NCBI GenBank assembly: GCA_009786455.1
Contig: WQTD01000001.1
Span: 48,784 to 83,914 of the forward strand
Length of the DNA stretch: 35,131 bases
Direction: 5' to 3'
Source: Treponema sp.
GTDB taxonomy: Bacteria > Spirochaetota > Spirochaetia > Treponematales > Breznakiellaceae
The first letter of the stretch is position 1. The number at the start of each line of letters is the position of its first letter. A program made the position numbers and the translations under genes. Below the pieces are notes generated by a model. It saw only the letters and a list, made by a program, of their open reading frames with translations, did no database searches and had not been told where the DNA came from. Positions 1 through 9,145 of this stretch are shown here, one piece after another.

Positions 1-1
1 G

Positions 2-2002
2 GAAATCCTAAAAAAAGAAACTGAGGATAATATCCGCGCGCATTTTAAAAAAACCAAAAAAACAGTACAGATTGTAACCGGCTTTATAGGTTCAACAACT
101 GACGGGCATACAACCACTGTAGGGCGCGACGGTTCCGATTTAACAGCCGCTGTTTTTGCCGCCGCCATTGGAGCGAAGAAACTGGAAATATGGACTGATG
201 TTGACGGTCTTCTTACGGCGGATCCTGATCATGTCAGGAATGCGTTCAGTATTGATGAAATATCCTATACGGAAGCGATGGAAATTTCTCATTTCGGCGC
301 AAGAGTACTCTTTCCTCCGTCTGTAAAACCTGCGCTTGAAAAAGGAATAACCATTTTTATACGCAACACTTTTAATTCTTCCTTTAAGGGAACCAAAATA
401 ACGGCGAAAGCTTCTTCAGGCAAATACCCGATCAGGGGAATAAGCTCGATTTCTAATGCGGCTCTCGTTCGTATTCAGGGTTCGGGAATGGTCGGAATTG
501 CAGGTTTTTCAGCAAGAGTGTTTGGCTGTCTTGCGCGAAAGAGAATAAGCGTAATGCTCATAACGCAAAGTTCAAGCGAATACTCGATTTGCTTTGCAGT
601 GCTTCCTGAAGACACGCAGGGAGCGGATACAGCTTTAAAAGAAGAGTTTATCCATGAAATAAAATCAGGCTCCATTGACAAACCTGTAGTGGAAAAGGAA
701 CTTTCAATAATAGCTGTAGTAGGCTCGGCCATGAAAAGCACTTCCGGAATTTCCGGGAAATTTTTTCATGCGCTCGGACGCAACGGCGTCAATATAGTTG
801 CAATTGCCCAGGGCTCATCAGAAACCAATATCTCGGCTGTTATACCGAAAAATGACGAAGGGAAAGCGCTTAACGCAATTCACGACGCGTTCTTCTTTCC
901 GAATCACAGATCGGTTAACCTTTTCCTTGTCGGCACAGGTCATATCGGAGGAACCCTTCTTGATCAAATTGCAGAAACAGGCGAAAGACTTGCAAATAAG
1001 GACCTTATAAAAATTAATTTAATCGGAGCTTCAAATTATGACAAGATGATTTTTTCTCCGGAAGGTCTTGATCCGAAAAAAACAAAAAAGTTACTCACCG
1101 CTCCCGGCAAGGCGGAAGGCACGGAAGCCATTGAAGTCCGTACCGCTGCGGAAGTATTCATGCAAAAAATGGTATCGTTCAATCTTCCCAATTCCTGTTT
1201 TTGCGACTGTACCGCAAGCGAAGATGTTGCATGTTTGTATGAGAAAATCCTTCATAATTCAATCCCGATTGTTACGCCGAACAAAAAAGCAAATTCAGGC
1301 AGCATGACGTATTACCGCTCTCTTGTCTCTTATTCCAGAGAAAGGGGAATTCCCTACCTTTACGAAACAACAGTAGGAGCGGGACTTCCCGTTATTTCAA
1401 CAATCAGGGATCTTTTTCTGACAGGTGATAAAATCATCAGGATAGAAGCTGTACCGTCGGGAACTCTGAGTTTTATTTTTAACAATTTTGACGGATCAAA
1501 ACCGTTCTCTGCTCTTGTTCGCGAGGCGAAAGAAAAAGGCTACACCGAGCCTGATCCGCGCGATGATTTAAACGCGATGGATGCTGCGCGCAAGGCTTTA
1601 ATACTTGCACGTGAGATTGGCTTTTCAATGGAATTCTCAAATGTAAAGATTGAGCCGATACTTCCGCCTTCCTGCTTTAAAGCGAAAAATGTCGAAGCTT
1701 TCTTTGCCGAGCTTAAAAAATCTGACGGTGAATTTGAAAAACGCCGCGCGGCGGCGGCCTCTGAAGGGAAAGCGCTTCGTTACATCGCGGTAATCGAAGA
1801 CGGAAAAGCAAAACTTTCCCTTCGCAGCGAAGAACCGGGAAGCCCTTTCCGCTCGCTTGTAGACAGCGATAACATTGTGGTTATCACCACAGAACGTTAT
1901 TCGAAACTCCCGATGGTGATAAAAGGTCCGGGTGCAGGAGCGCAGGTAACGGCAGGCGGAATCTTCGCCGACATTGTGCGTACGGCAAGACCCGTTGTTT
2001 AG
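2..2002 (+). CDS. thrA: Bifunctional aspartokinase / homoserine dehydrogenase, 5'-truncated by the window edge
   Basis: The frame of ORF 278..2002 stays open to base 2 and reads aspartokinase-like sequence (GFIGSTTDGHTTTVGRDGSDLTAAVFAAAIGAKKLEIWTDVDGLLTADP). ACT-type segments follow, then a homoserine dehydrogenase NAD-binding motif (VNLFLVGTGHIGGTLLDQI). Confidence 0.95.
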   Translation, partial: EILKKETEDNIRAHFKKTKKTVQIVTGFIGSTTDGHTTTVGRDGSDLTAAVFAAAIGAKKLEIWTDVDGLLTADPDHVRNAFSIDEISYTEAMEISHFGARVLFPPSVKPALEKGITIFIRNTFNSSFKGTKITAKASSGKYPIRGISSISNAALVRIQGSGMVGIAGFSARVFGCLARKRISVMLITQSSSEYSICFAVLPEDTQGADTALKEEFIHEIKSGSIDKPVVEKELSIIAVVGSAMKSTSGISGKFFHALGRNGVNIVAIAQGSSETNISAVIPKNDEGKALNAIHDAFFFPNHRSVNLFLVGTGHIGGTLLDQIAETGERLANKDLIKINLIGASNYDKMIFSPEGLDPKKTKKLLTAPGKAEGTEAIEVRTAAEVFMQKMVSFNLPNSCFCDCTASEDVACLYEKILHNSIPIVTPNKKANSGSMTYYRSLVSYSRERGIPYLYETTVGAGLPVISTIRDLFLTGDKIIRIEAVPSGTLSFIFNNFDGSKPFSALVREAKEKGYTEPDPRDDLNAMDAARKALILAREIGFSMEFSNVKIEPILPPSCFKAKNVEAFFAELKKSDGEFEKRRAAAASEGKALRYIAVIEDGKAKLSLRSEEPGSPFRSLVDSDNIVVITTERYSKLPMVIKGPGAGAQVTAGGIFADIVRTARPVV

Positions 2003-2012
2003 GGAGTGATTC

Positions 2013-3206
2013 ATGCCCATTGCAGAAAACGTAAAAAATTCGCTTGCCGCTTCTTCTATGATCAGAAAAATGTTCGAGGAAGGTCTAGTTTTTAAAAAAA
2101 AACACGGATCTGACAATGTCTTTGATTTCTCGCTTGGAAATCCTGATGTTGAGCCGCCTACATCATTTAAAAATATTCTTTTAAAACTCGCAAACGAAAA
2201 CGAAAAAGGCTCTCACAGCTACATGCCTAACGCAGGATATCCGCATGTGAGGGAAGTTCTGGCAAAGAAGATATCAAAAGAACAAGGAGTAAATATCGAC
2301 GGCTCATCTGTAATCATGACAGCGGGAGCGGCGGGAGGGCTTAACACGGTTTTTAAGGCGATATGCAATCCCGGAGATGAAATTATTGTTACGCGCCCTT
2401 TTTTTATGGAGTACCGCGTATATGCAGCCAACAATCAGGTTAAGCTGATTGAAGTTGATGCAAAGGATGATTTTGACCTTGATTTGAATGCGATAAAAAA
2501 CGCCTTAAGCGGCAAAACTGCCGCTGTTTTGGTCAATTCGCCGAATAATCCGACCGGAAAGGTATATGACGCCTGCGTTCTTTCTGATCTTTCATCGCTT
2601 TTAACTGAATACAAGGAAAAAACAGGACGCTTCCCGTATCTTGTTTCGGATGAACCATACAGGGAAATTGCGTATAACATCGATGTTCCTCCGTTTTTGT
2701 GCTGCTACAGCGAATCGATAGTGGTCAGTTCTTATTCAAAAAATCTTTCCCTTCCGGGAGAACGCATCGGGTATATTGCCGTAAATCCTGCGATTCAATC
2801 AAGGGAAGATGTTATTAACGCGTTTATCTACTGCGCAAGAGCGCTTGGTTTTGTAAACGCTCCTGCGCTTATGCAGCGGATAGTAGCGCAGCTTACTGAA
2901 GAGAGGGTGGATGTTTCCGTTTACGCAGGAAGAAGAGACGCCTTTATGAAGGTTCTGGATAATGCCGGAATAGAGTACGCCGTTCCGCAGGGCGCGTTTT
3001 ATCTGTTCTGCAGGGTGCCGCCGCGTAAAAACGGAAAAATTGAGCATGACAGTGATTTTACAGAGCATCTTAAAAATTATCTTATTTTGGGAGTGGGCGG
3101 CAGCAGTTTCGGGAAAAGCGGCTGGGTGCGTTTCGCTTACTGCGTTGATAAAAAAATAATCCAGGCAAGCGAAGGCGCGTTTAAAAAGGCAATGGAAAGC
3201 TGGTAA
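2013..3206 (+). CDS. Pyridoxal-phosphate-dependent aminotransferase (class I/II, aspartate aminotransferase-like)
   Basis: 397 aa with NSPNNPTGKVYD, SDEPYREIAY and the PLP-lysine region SSYSKNLSLPGERIGY. Confidence 0.9.
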   Translation: MPIAENVKNSLAASSMIRKMFEEGLVFKKKHGSDNVFDFSLGNPDVEPPTSFKNILLKLANENEKGSHSYMPNAGYPHVREVLAKKISKEQGVNIDGSSVIMTAGAAGGLNTVFKAICNPGDEIIVTRPFFMEYRVYAANNQVKLIEVDAKDDFDLDLNAIKNALSGKTAAVLVNSPNNPTGKVYDACVLSDLSSLLTEYKEKTGRFPYLVSDEPYREIAYNIDVPPFLCCYSESIVVSSYSKNLSLPGERIGYIAVNPAIQSREDVINAFIYCARALGFVNAPALMQRIVAQLTEERVDVSVYAGRRDAFMKVLDNAGIEYAVPQGAFYLFCRVPPRKNGKIEHDSDFTEHLKNYLILGVGGSSFGKSGWVRFAYCVDKKIIQASEGAFKKAMESW

Positions 3207-3232
3207 TTAAAAAATTTTTATGGAGCGGATTA

Positions 3233-3631
3233 ATGAAAAAAAATAAAATAATTTTTTCCGTAATTGCATTAATGCTTATAATAAATTTTTTGGCAGCCGG
3301 CTGCGGTAATCCGCAGGGGGGAGAACTTGAAATTCATAACGCAACCGGTTCTCAAGATAGTTTTTATGCCGTTGTTATTTTCGGCGCTTTCAGCCAAAAA
3401 GAAGTAATGAAAAAAATCAGAGAATATTCCGCAGAAGACAGAAAAAATAATGTTATAAGGTTTTTAAATGATGAAAAAAAGAAATATTCAGTATTTGAAA
3501 ACAGCGTTGTTACTTATTATTGGTGGACGGAAAAAGGAACTGAAGAAAGTAATTTTGAAAAACCTGCACTGTATGATTTCGGTTCAAAATTTATTGATAA
3601 CGGAAATGTTGTAACAGTTACTGCGAAATAA
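3233..3631 (+). CDS. Small putative lipoprotein of unknown function
   Basis: Signal peptide with lipobox-like end (MKKNKIIFSVIALMLIINFLAAGC). Preceded by ggagcgg. Confidence 0.65.
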   Translation: MKKNKIIFSVIALMLIINFLAAGCGNPQGGELEIHNATGSQDSFYAVVIFGAFSQKEVMKKIREYSAEDRKNNVIRFLNDEKKKYSVFENSVVTYYWWTEKGTEESNFEKPALYDFGSKFIDNGNVVTVTAK

Positions 3632-3655
3632 CATGTAAATTTCCATCCGGGGGTT

Positions 3656-4789
3656 TTATAAAATATCCTCGAAACGGATTCCTTCGCCGGCAGGGATTAT
3701 ATTTCCTGCGGTTTTTCCCGCCAGAGCTTTTTCCCAAAAAGGCTCAAGTCCGGGACGCAGATTTTTTTCTGTTCTTAAAACAGCGTAATCGCCTTTGTTT
3801 ATGCTCTCACCCGGTTTTATTTCCCGCAAAGCATGGATTGATCTGTTTGTATAACCGTAATTTGCTTTCTCCGAAGGAGCGAGTTCCTTGATTCCGCTGC
3901 CCAGTATTTTTTCAATCAGCTCATCTCCCTTTTCTTTTTTGTAATACTTAATTGTTTGTTCAATTCCCGTTTCTGCGGCGTTTCTGACAGCGCGCGTCAT
4001 TTTAAGAAATTCATCCGGAGGTAAAGCAATTGGATCATCAAGACCGGGATCGTTTCTGGAAAGGCAAAAATGTTTTTCAATTACGATAGCTCCCATGCAA
4101 TAAGCCAGGACAGGTATAAGCTCAGGATCAAGGCTGTGATCGCTTACACCTACCGAGACGCCGAAAACAGACGACAGATTTGGAAGGAGTCTCAAATTAT
4201 AATCAGTCTCAAAAGCGGGGTAAGCTGTAACACAGTGCAATAAACAAGGTTTGACATCTTTGAAAATATCGATTGCTCTTTCTATATCTCCCAGAGTTGA
4301 TACGCCGGTTGATAAAAGCGCAGGTATTTTCCAGCCTGCTATTTCTTCAAGTAAACCTGTGAAATTCAATTCGGGAGAAGCTATTTTTACAAATTTTAGT
4401 TTTAATTCATGTAAAATTGAAGCGCTTTTTAAACCAAAAGGAGTGCAAAGGTATAATAGCCCCAGTGACTCGGTGAATTCCTTTATTTCTGCGTGAAATT
4501 CAGGTTTTGTTTCCAGTGTCTTAAACCTGTCATATAATTTAATTCTTCCTCCGGGCAGTATAACATCGCCGGTATTCGGGTGTAAAATCTCATCAGCGTA
4601 AACAAGCTGGAATTTTATACAGTCCGCTCCAGCCTGCGCCGCTGCTTCTGTCATTTCTTTTGCTTTAATTAAATCGCCGTTATGGGATGTGCCCAACTCC
4701 GCTATAACAAGCGGTTTTTTTGGAATTGAGGCGGAATTTCCGATTTGTGACAAAAAATCTTTTTTTTCATTCATACAGGTACTCGACAT
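3656..4789 (-). CDS. NeuB-family synthase (N-acetylneuraminate/nonulosonate synthase type) with C-terminal SAF-like region
   Basis: KPLVIAELGTSHNGDLIKAKEMTEAAAQAGADCIKFQ, FVKIASPELNF, LLSTGVSTLGDIERAI and HCVTAYPAFETDYNLR are NeuB-like motifs. The C-terminus (RSIHALREIKPGESINKGDYAVLRTEKNLRPGLEP) is SAF-like. Confidence 0.88.
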   Translation of the reverse strand: MSSTCMNEKKDFLSQIGNSASIPKKPLVIAELGTSHNGDLIKAKEMTEAAAQAGADCIKFQLVYADEILHPNTGDVILPGGRIKLYDRFKTLETKPEFHAEIKEFTESLGLLYLCTPFGLKSASILHELKLKFVKIASPELNFTGLLEEIAGWKIPALLSTGVSTLGDIERAIDIFKDVKPCLLHCVTAYPAFETDYNLRLLPNLSSVFGVSVGVSDHSLDPELIPVLAYCMGAIVIEKHFCLSRNDPGLDDPIALPPDEFLKMTRAVRNAAETGIEQTIKYYKKEKGDELIEKILGSGIKELAPSEKANYGYTNRSIHALREIKPGESINKGDYAVLRTEKNLRPGLEPFWEKALAGKTAGNIIPAGEGIRFEDIL

Positions 4790-4813
4790 ATTTTTGAAGT
4801 TTATATATACTAT

Positions 4814-4842
4814 ATTCTAGACAGAAACGCATGTCTTTTCAA
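4814..4842 (-). promoter_or_regulatory. Candidate sigma-70-type promoter for the neuB-like gene
   Basis: Reverse complement reads TTGAAA-N17-TAGAAT (-35 at 4837-4842, -10 at 4814-4819), about 24 nt upstream of the 4789 start. Confidence 0.45.
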
Positions 4843-4886
4843 AGGAAATGAGGTTTTTGTAAAAGATAAACAATCAGGAGGCTTTT

Positions 4887-5111
4887 ATGATTACCATATC
4901 TTGTGATGTATGCAAGAAAAAAATGGATGATCCGCAGTACGGTCGTAATTTTTTCTATTACGCAAGTCACAGTGTTTGTGAATCGTGCAAAGATAGTCTG
5001 GAATTAAATATTAAAAACGCCATCAGAAGCAGAGACCCGTTTGAAATTAACTGGTTTGAAAAATATGTTACCGATTCTCTTGATAAAGCGGCTCAGAAGG
5101 GAAAAGCCTGA
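4887..5111 (+). CDS. Small CxxC...CxxC (putative zinc-binding) protein of unknown function
   Basis: 74 aa with CDVCKKK and CESCKDS, and a good Shine-Dalgarno (aggaggctttt ATG). Confidence 0.7.
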   Translation: MITISCDVCKKKMDDPQYGRNFFYYASHSVCESCKDSLELNIKNAIRSRDPFEINWFEKYVTDSLDKAAQKGKA

Positions 5112-5160
5112 TACCAGTCGCAATAATTGATTTTCTCATCCCATACATTAAGGAGTAAGT

Positions 5161-5901
5161 ATGTCGGGCCACAGTAAATGGGCGACTATTAAGCACGCTA
5201 AGGGCGCCGCTGATGCAAAACGCGGTCAGATGTTCACTAAATTAATAAAGGAAATTTCCATCGCCGCAAGAATGGGCGGCGGAAGCCTTGACGGAAACCC
5301 CCGGCTTAGAACAGCCATTCTTAAAGCCAGAGGCGCAAATATGCCGAAGGACAATATTGACCGTGCGATTAAAAAAGGCACTGGAGAGCTTGAGGGTGTC
5401 AATTATGAAGAGCTAATTTATGAAGCCTACGCGCCTGGCGGCGTTGCGATTTTTATCGAAGTTTTAACAGATAATAAAAACCGCGCCGCAGCCGATATCC
5501 GCAATATTCTTACAAGGGCCGGCGGGCAGCTTGCCACTTCCGGCTCTGTTTCAAGACTTTTCAAGCGTCTGGGTATAATTACACTTGACGGCGAAAAATA
5601 CACAGAAGATCAGGTTATGGAAGCGGCGCTTGAAGGCGGCGCGGAAGATGTTTCCGCGTCCAACGGCATTGTCGAAGTTACAAGCGCGCCTGAGGATTTT
5701 GAAAGCGTAATGAACGCGCTTGGCTCCAAAAATTTTGAAACCATGAGCGCAGAGATAAGCATGGTAGCGGAAGCGGAAGTGTCATTGGATAATGAAGGAA
5801 CAGCAAAAGCTTTAAAACTTATTGACAAGCTGGAAGAAAACGACGACGTTCAAAACGTTTATTCCAATGTCTCCATCCCTGAAGGTTTTGAAAGCGAATA
5901 A
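5161..5901 (+). CDS. yebC: YebC/PmpR family protein
   Basis: MSGHSKWATIKHAKGAADAKRGQMFTKLIKEISIAARMGGG is the family N-terminus. Preceded by aaggagtaagt. Confidence 0.95.
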   Translation: MSGHSKWATIKHAKGAADAKRGQMFTKLIKEISIAARMGGGSLDGNPRLRTAILKARGANMPKDNIDRAIKKGTGELEGVNYEELIYEAYAPGGVAIFIEVLTDNKNRAAADIRNILTRAGGQLATSGSVSRLFKRLGIITLDGEKYTEDQVMEAALEGGAEDVSASNGIVEVTSAPEDFESVMNALGSKNFETMSAEISMVAEAEVSLDNEGTAKALKLIDKLEENDDVQNVYSNVSIPEGFESE

Positions 5902-6382
5902 ACAACGGATATTGGGTATTGACCCCGGTCTTGCAAGCACAGGCTGGGGTATACTTGATAATACTGACGGTAATATAAAATATATTGATCACGGCGCAAT
6001 TTTGACAAAAGCTGGCTGCCCTCGGGAGCAGCGCCTTTTTTTTATTATGGAATCTGTCCGCCGGATTATTGAAAAATATAAACCTGCGCAAGCCGCTCTT
6101 GAAAACCTGTATTTCGGGAAGAATGTGTCAAGCGCAATCCCTGTCGCCGAATCCCGCGGGGTAATATCGGCGGTGATAGCGGAGAAGGGTATTCCCCTGA
6201 CTGAATTGACACCTAACGCTATTAAAAAGGGAGTAACAGGTTTTGCGGGCGCCGATAAAAAGCAGGTGCAGGAAATGGTGCGGATAATCCTTAATCTTGA
6301 AGAAATCCCAAAACCCGATCATGCGTCCGACGCGCTTGCCGCAGCAATTTGCGCTGTTAATGGCAGGCAATTAACCGGCTGA
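5888..6382 (+). CDS. ruvC: Crossover junction endodeoxyribonuclease RuvC (likely TTG start overlapping the yebC end)
   Basis: RILGIDPGLASTGWGILD, ALENLYFGKN and DHASDALAAAICAVN. ORF 5822..6382 starts too early. The in-frame TTG at 5888 gives MKANKQRILGIDPG. Confidence 0.9.
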   Translation: MKANKQRILGIDPGLASTGWGILDNTDGNIKYIDHGAILTKAGCPREQRLFFIMESVRRIIEKYKPAQAALENLYFGKNVSSAIPVAESRGVISAVIAEKGIPLTELTPNAIKKGVTGFAGADKKQVQEMVRIILNLEEIPKPDHASDALAAAICAVNGRQLTG

Positions 6383-6403
6383 CATAAAATCCCTGTTAAA
6401 TCG

Positions 6404-6432
6404 TTGAGAAATTTTCGGGAAAATGGTATTCT
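6404..6432 (+). promoter_or_regulatory. Candidate promoter for ruvA, possibly giving a leaderless transcript
   Basis: TTGAGA (6404-6409)-N17-TATTCT (6427-6432). Expected +1 is near 6439, the A of the ruvA ATG. No Shine-Dalgarno upstream (ttcttccttcATG). Confidence 0.4.
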
Positions 6433-6438
6433 TCCTTC

Positions 6439-7023
6439 ATGTTTAACAGTATCCGGGGCGTGATTTGCGCGAAAAATAATGAAGCGGTTTTTTTGCTTTC
6501 CGGCGATATCGAATGGGAAATCACCATGCCTTTAAACGATATTGGAATCCTTCCCGTAAAAAGCGAATGCAGGATATTCACATGGCTGTACCATCGTGAA
6601 GACCAGATGAAGCTCTTTGGTTTTGCAGATGAAAGACGGCGTTTAACTTTTCATGAACTTCTGAAAGTGGAAGGCATCGGACCCAAAGGCGCTGTTAAAA
6701 TCATGGGAGGGATAAGCCAGGATGATCTTGAAAAGGCGCTTGAAAACGGAGACTTGACAAGGCTGGAAGCTGTTCCCGGACTTGGCAGGAAAACAGCGCA
6801 AAAAATGATTCTTTCCCTGAAGGGAAAACTTGTACAGATACAGGAAAATTCAAATACGTCACAATACAGCGATCTTGTAGAAGCGCTTGCAGAGATGGGA
6901 TATGATCGCCGCGCCGCTTCTGATGCTCTTGCAAAAGCGGAAAATTCAATCGGGAAAGATTTGTCCGATACCGAACGTGAAAAGTATCTTTTTAAGGAAG
7001 CGATTGTTTATTTAAGCCAATAA
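6439..7023 (+). CDS. ruvA: Holliday junction DNA helicase subunit RuvA
   Basis: FHELLKVEGIGPKGAVKIMGG and EAVPGLGRKTAQKMILSLKGKL are RuvA HhH motifs, located next to ruvC and ruvB. Confidence 0.95.
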   Translation: MFNSIRGVICAKNNEAVFLLSGDIEWEITMPLNDIGILPVKSECRIFTWLYHREDQMKLFGFADERRRLTFHELLKVEGIGPKGAVKIMGGISQDDLEKALENGDLTRLEAVPGLGRKTAQKMILSLKGKLVQIQENSNTSQYSDLVEALAEMGYDRRAASDALAKAENSIGKDLSDTEREKYLFKEAIVYLSQ

Positions 7024-7049
7024 AAAACGGAAAACAATATTAATATTTT

Positions 7050-8072
7050 ATGGGTAAAAACGAAACGGGACTTTTAAGACCCCAGGCGATTGAAGAAGAC
7101 GAAAAGGATATGACTCTTCGTCCGCGCTTCCTTCGTGAATTTTTGGGGCAGAAGTCGATGAAAGAAAACCTCTCCGTTTTTATAACCGCCGCCAAGCAAA
7201 GAAATGAAAGTCTCGATCATCTTTTTTTAATCGGTCCGCCGGGACTTGGAAAAACCACTCTGGCGCAGGTTGTCGCCAATGAACTTGATACAGGTTTTGT
7301 TCAGACATCGGCTCCGGCGCTTGACAAGCCAAAAGATTTGGTTGGTCTTTTGACAAACCTTAAAAAAGGCGATGTTTTTTTTATTGATGAAATACACAGG
7401 TTAAAGCCTGCGATAGAGGAGCTTCTTTATATAGCGATGGAAGACTACGGCATTGACTGGGTGGTGGGACAGGGGCCGATGGCAAGAACTTTAAGGATTG
7501 CCATAAAACCTTTTACACTCGTCGGAGCAACTACAAAAGCAGGAGTTGTATCAAGCCCACTTATCAGCCGGTTTGGAATTACCTGCCGTTTTTCATTTTA
7601 TATTCAGGAAGATATGGAAGCCATTGTCCGGCGTTCAGCGGGACTTCTTGATATAAAAATTGAAGAAGAAGCTTCCTCTCTTCTTGCGAAATCTTCAAGA
7701 GGCACCCCCCGCGTTGTAAACAGGCTCCTGCGCCGCATGCGCGATTTTGCCCAATACGCCGGAGAAACCTGCGTTACGCGCAATGTAGTATGTGAAGGAT
7801 TGTCCCGACTGGAGATTGACGAACTCGGTCTTGAGAGGCAGGACAGGGAGATTCTTAAAATAATTATTGAACGTTACAGGGGTGGTCCTGTAGGAGCGGA
7901 AACTCTTGCAATATCAATCGGCGAATCGGTTGAAACGCTTGAAGATTATTATGAGCCGTATATGATACAGGCAGGTCTTTTGCAACGCACTCCCAGGGGG
8001 AGAATGGTAACAAGCCTTGCCTGCGGACATTTGGGAATTCCGCCGGGAAACGGAAATGAATTATTTAATTAA
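7050..8072 (+). CDS. ruvB: Holliday junction branch migration ATPase RuvB
   Basis: LRPRFLREFLGQKSMKENL, Walker A GPPGLGKTTLA, FIDEIHRLKPAIEELLYIAMED and GATTKAGVVSSPLISRFG. Confidence 0.97.
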   Translation: MGKNETGLLRPQAIEEDEKDMTLRPRFLREFLGQKSMKENLSVFITAAKQRNESLDHLFLIGPPGLGKTTLAQVVANELDTGFVQTSAPALDKPKDLVGLLTNLKKGDVFFIDEIHRLKPAIEELLYIAMEDYGIDWVVGQGPMARTLRIAIKPFTLVGATTKAGVVSSPLISRFGITCRFSFYIQEDMEAIVRRSAGLLDIKIEEEASSLLAKSSRGTPRVVNRLLRRMRDFAQYAGETCVTRNVVCEGLSRLEIDELGLERQDREILKIIIERYRGGPVGAETLAISIGESVETLEDYYEPYMIQAGLLQRTPRGRMVTSLACGHLGIPPGNGNELFN

Positions 8073-8077
8073 AAAAA

Positions 8078-9145
8078 ATGAAAACGAGCGATTTTTTCTT
8101 TGAACTTCCGCAGGATCTCATTGCGCAGTATCCGGCGGAAAAAAGGGGAGAAAGCCGTTTGATGATCCTCGATCAAAAAAGTAAAATTTGCGCACACGAA
8201 AAAATTTTTAACCTTCCTGATATTCTAAGCGGAGAAAACTTCCAGAGTACTTCAGGCGAAAAACCGCTTTTGGTTTTTAACGATACAAAAGTCAGGAAGG
8301 CGCGCATTGAAGGAATTTCGCAGACAGGAAAATACGCAGAATTTCTTTTAATTGATAAAAAGGATGAAAACAACAAAGTCTGGAAGGCTCTGGTAAAAAA
8401 GGCTAGAAATAAAAAAAACGGTCAATATTTTACAATCCTTGATAAAAATAAAAACGAAGTAAATAAAGCTGTCGTTTTGGGGCATGAAGGCGAATATCTG
8501 CTTATGGAATTTGAGAAAACAATAAATGATGAACGGCTTGATAAATACGGACATATCCCGCTGCCGCTTTACATTAAACGAAAAGATGTACCTGCGGATG
8601 AAAAGCGTTATCAGACGATTTATGCAAAAGAGACAGGTTCTGCGGCAGCTCCTACGGCGGGATTGCATTTTACAGATGAGATTTTCAACAGACTGAAAGA
8701 ACGCGGAATGGAAATTGTTTTTATAACCCTTCATGTAGGATTGGGAACTTTTCTGCCTGTCAGAAGCGAACACATTGAAGATCATGTGATGCATGAAGAA
8801 ACATTTTTCATTGACGGACAAACAGCGGAAAAAATTGAAAAAGCAAAGAGCACGGGACGCAGAATAGTAGCGGTTGGAACCACAAGCGCAAGGTCTCTTG
8901 AAAGCGCATGGTCAAACGGAAAAATTGCAACAGGCAGGAATAAAACATCAATATTTATTTATCCGGGTTTTAAATTCAATGTTATCGATGCGCTTTTTAC
9001 AAATTTTCATACGCCAGAATCAAGTCTTTTGATGCTTGTTTGCGCTTTTGCAGGAAAAGATTTTATTATGGAAAGTTATGCGCAAGCTATCCGTGAAAGA
9101 TACCGCTTTTTCAGCTACGGAGACGCGATGTTAATTCACTCCTGA
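8078..9145 (+). CDS. queA: S-adenosylmethionine:tRNA ribosyltransferase-isomerase
   Basis: FFELPQDLIAQYPAEKRGESRLMILD, GSAAAPTAGLHFT and FITLHVGLGTFLPVRSEHIEDHVMHEE. Confidence 0.95.
   Translation: MKTSDFFFELPQDLIAQYPAEKRGESRLMILDQKSKICAHEKIFNLPDILSGENFQSTSGEKPLLVFNDTKVRKARIEGISQTGKYAEFLLIDKKDENNKVWKALVKKARNKKNGQYFTILDKNKNEVNKAVVLGHEGEYLLMEFEKTINDERLDKYGHIPLPLYIKRKDVPADEKRYQTIYAKETGSAAAPTAGLHFTDEIFNRLKERGMEIVFITLHVGLGTFLPVRSEHIEDHVMHEETFFIDGQTAEKIEKAKSTGRRIVAVGTTSARSLESAWSNGKIATGRNKTSIFIYPGFKFNVIDALFTNFHTPESSLLMLVCAFAGKDFIMESYAQAIRERYRFFSYGDAMLIHS

Noticed and set aside
2091-2102. Run of nine A residues early in the aminotransferase gene, considered as a phase-variation tract
   Set aside because: It encodes Lys codons in frame, the ORF is intact, and a housekeeping enzyme is an unlikely contingency locus.
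1637-2116. 159-aa minus-strand ORF antisense to thrA
   Set aside because: It lies opposite a clear conserved coding region and has no recognisable motif. Probably a shadow ORF.
3632-3655. Gap between the convergent lipoprotein and neuB-like genes, considered as a bidirectional terminator
   Set aside because: Only weak imperfect stems (ggaaat...atttcc) are visible, mostly inside coding sequence, with no clear U-tract hairpin.
8348-8821. 157-aa minus-strand ORF antisense to queA
   Set aside because: Opposite strongly conserved queA sequence. Low-complexity, Phe/Ile-rich translation with no domain signal.
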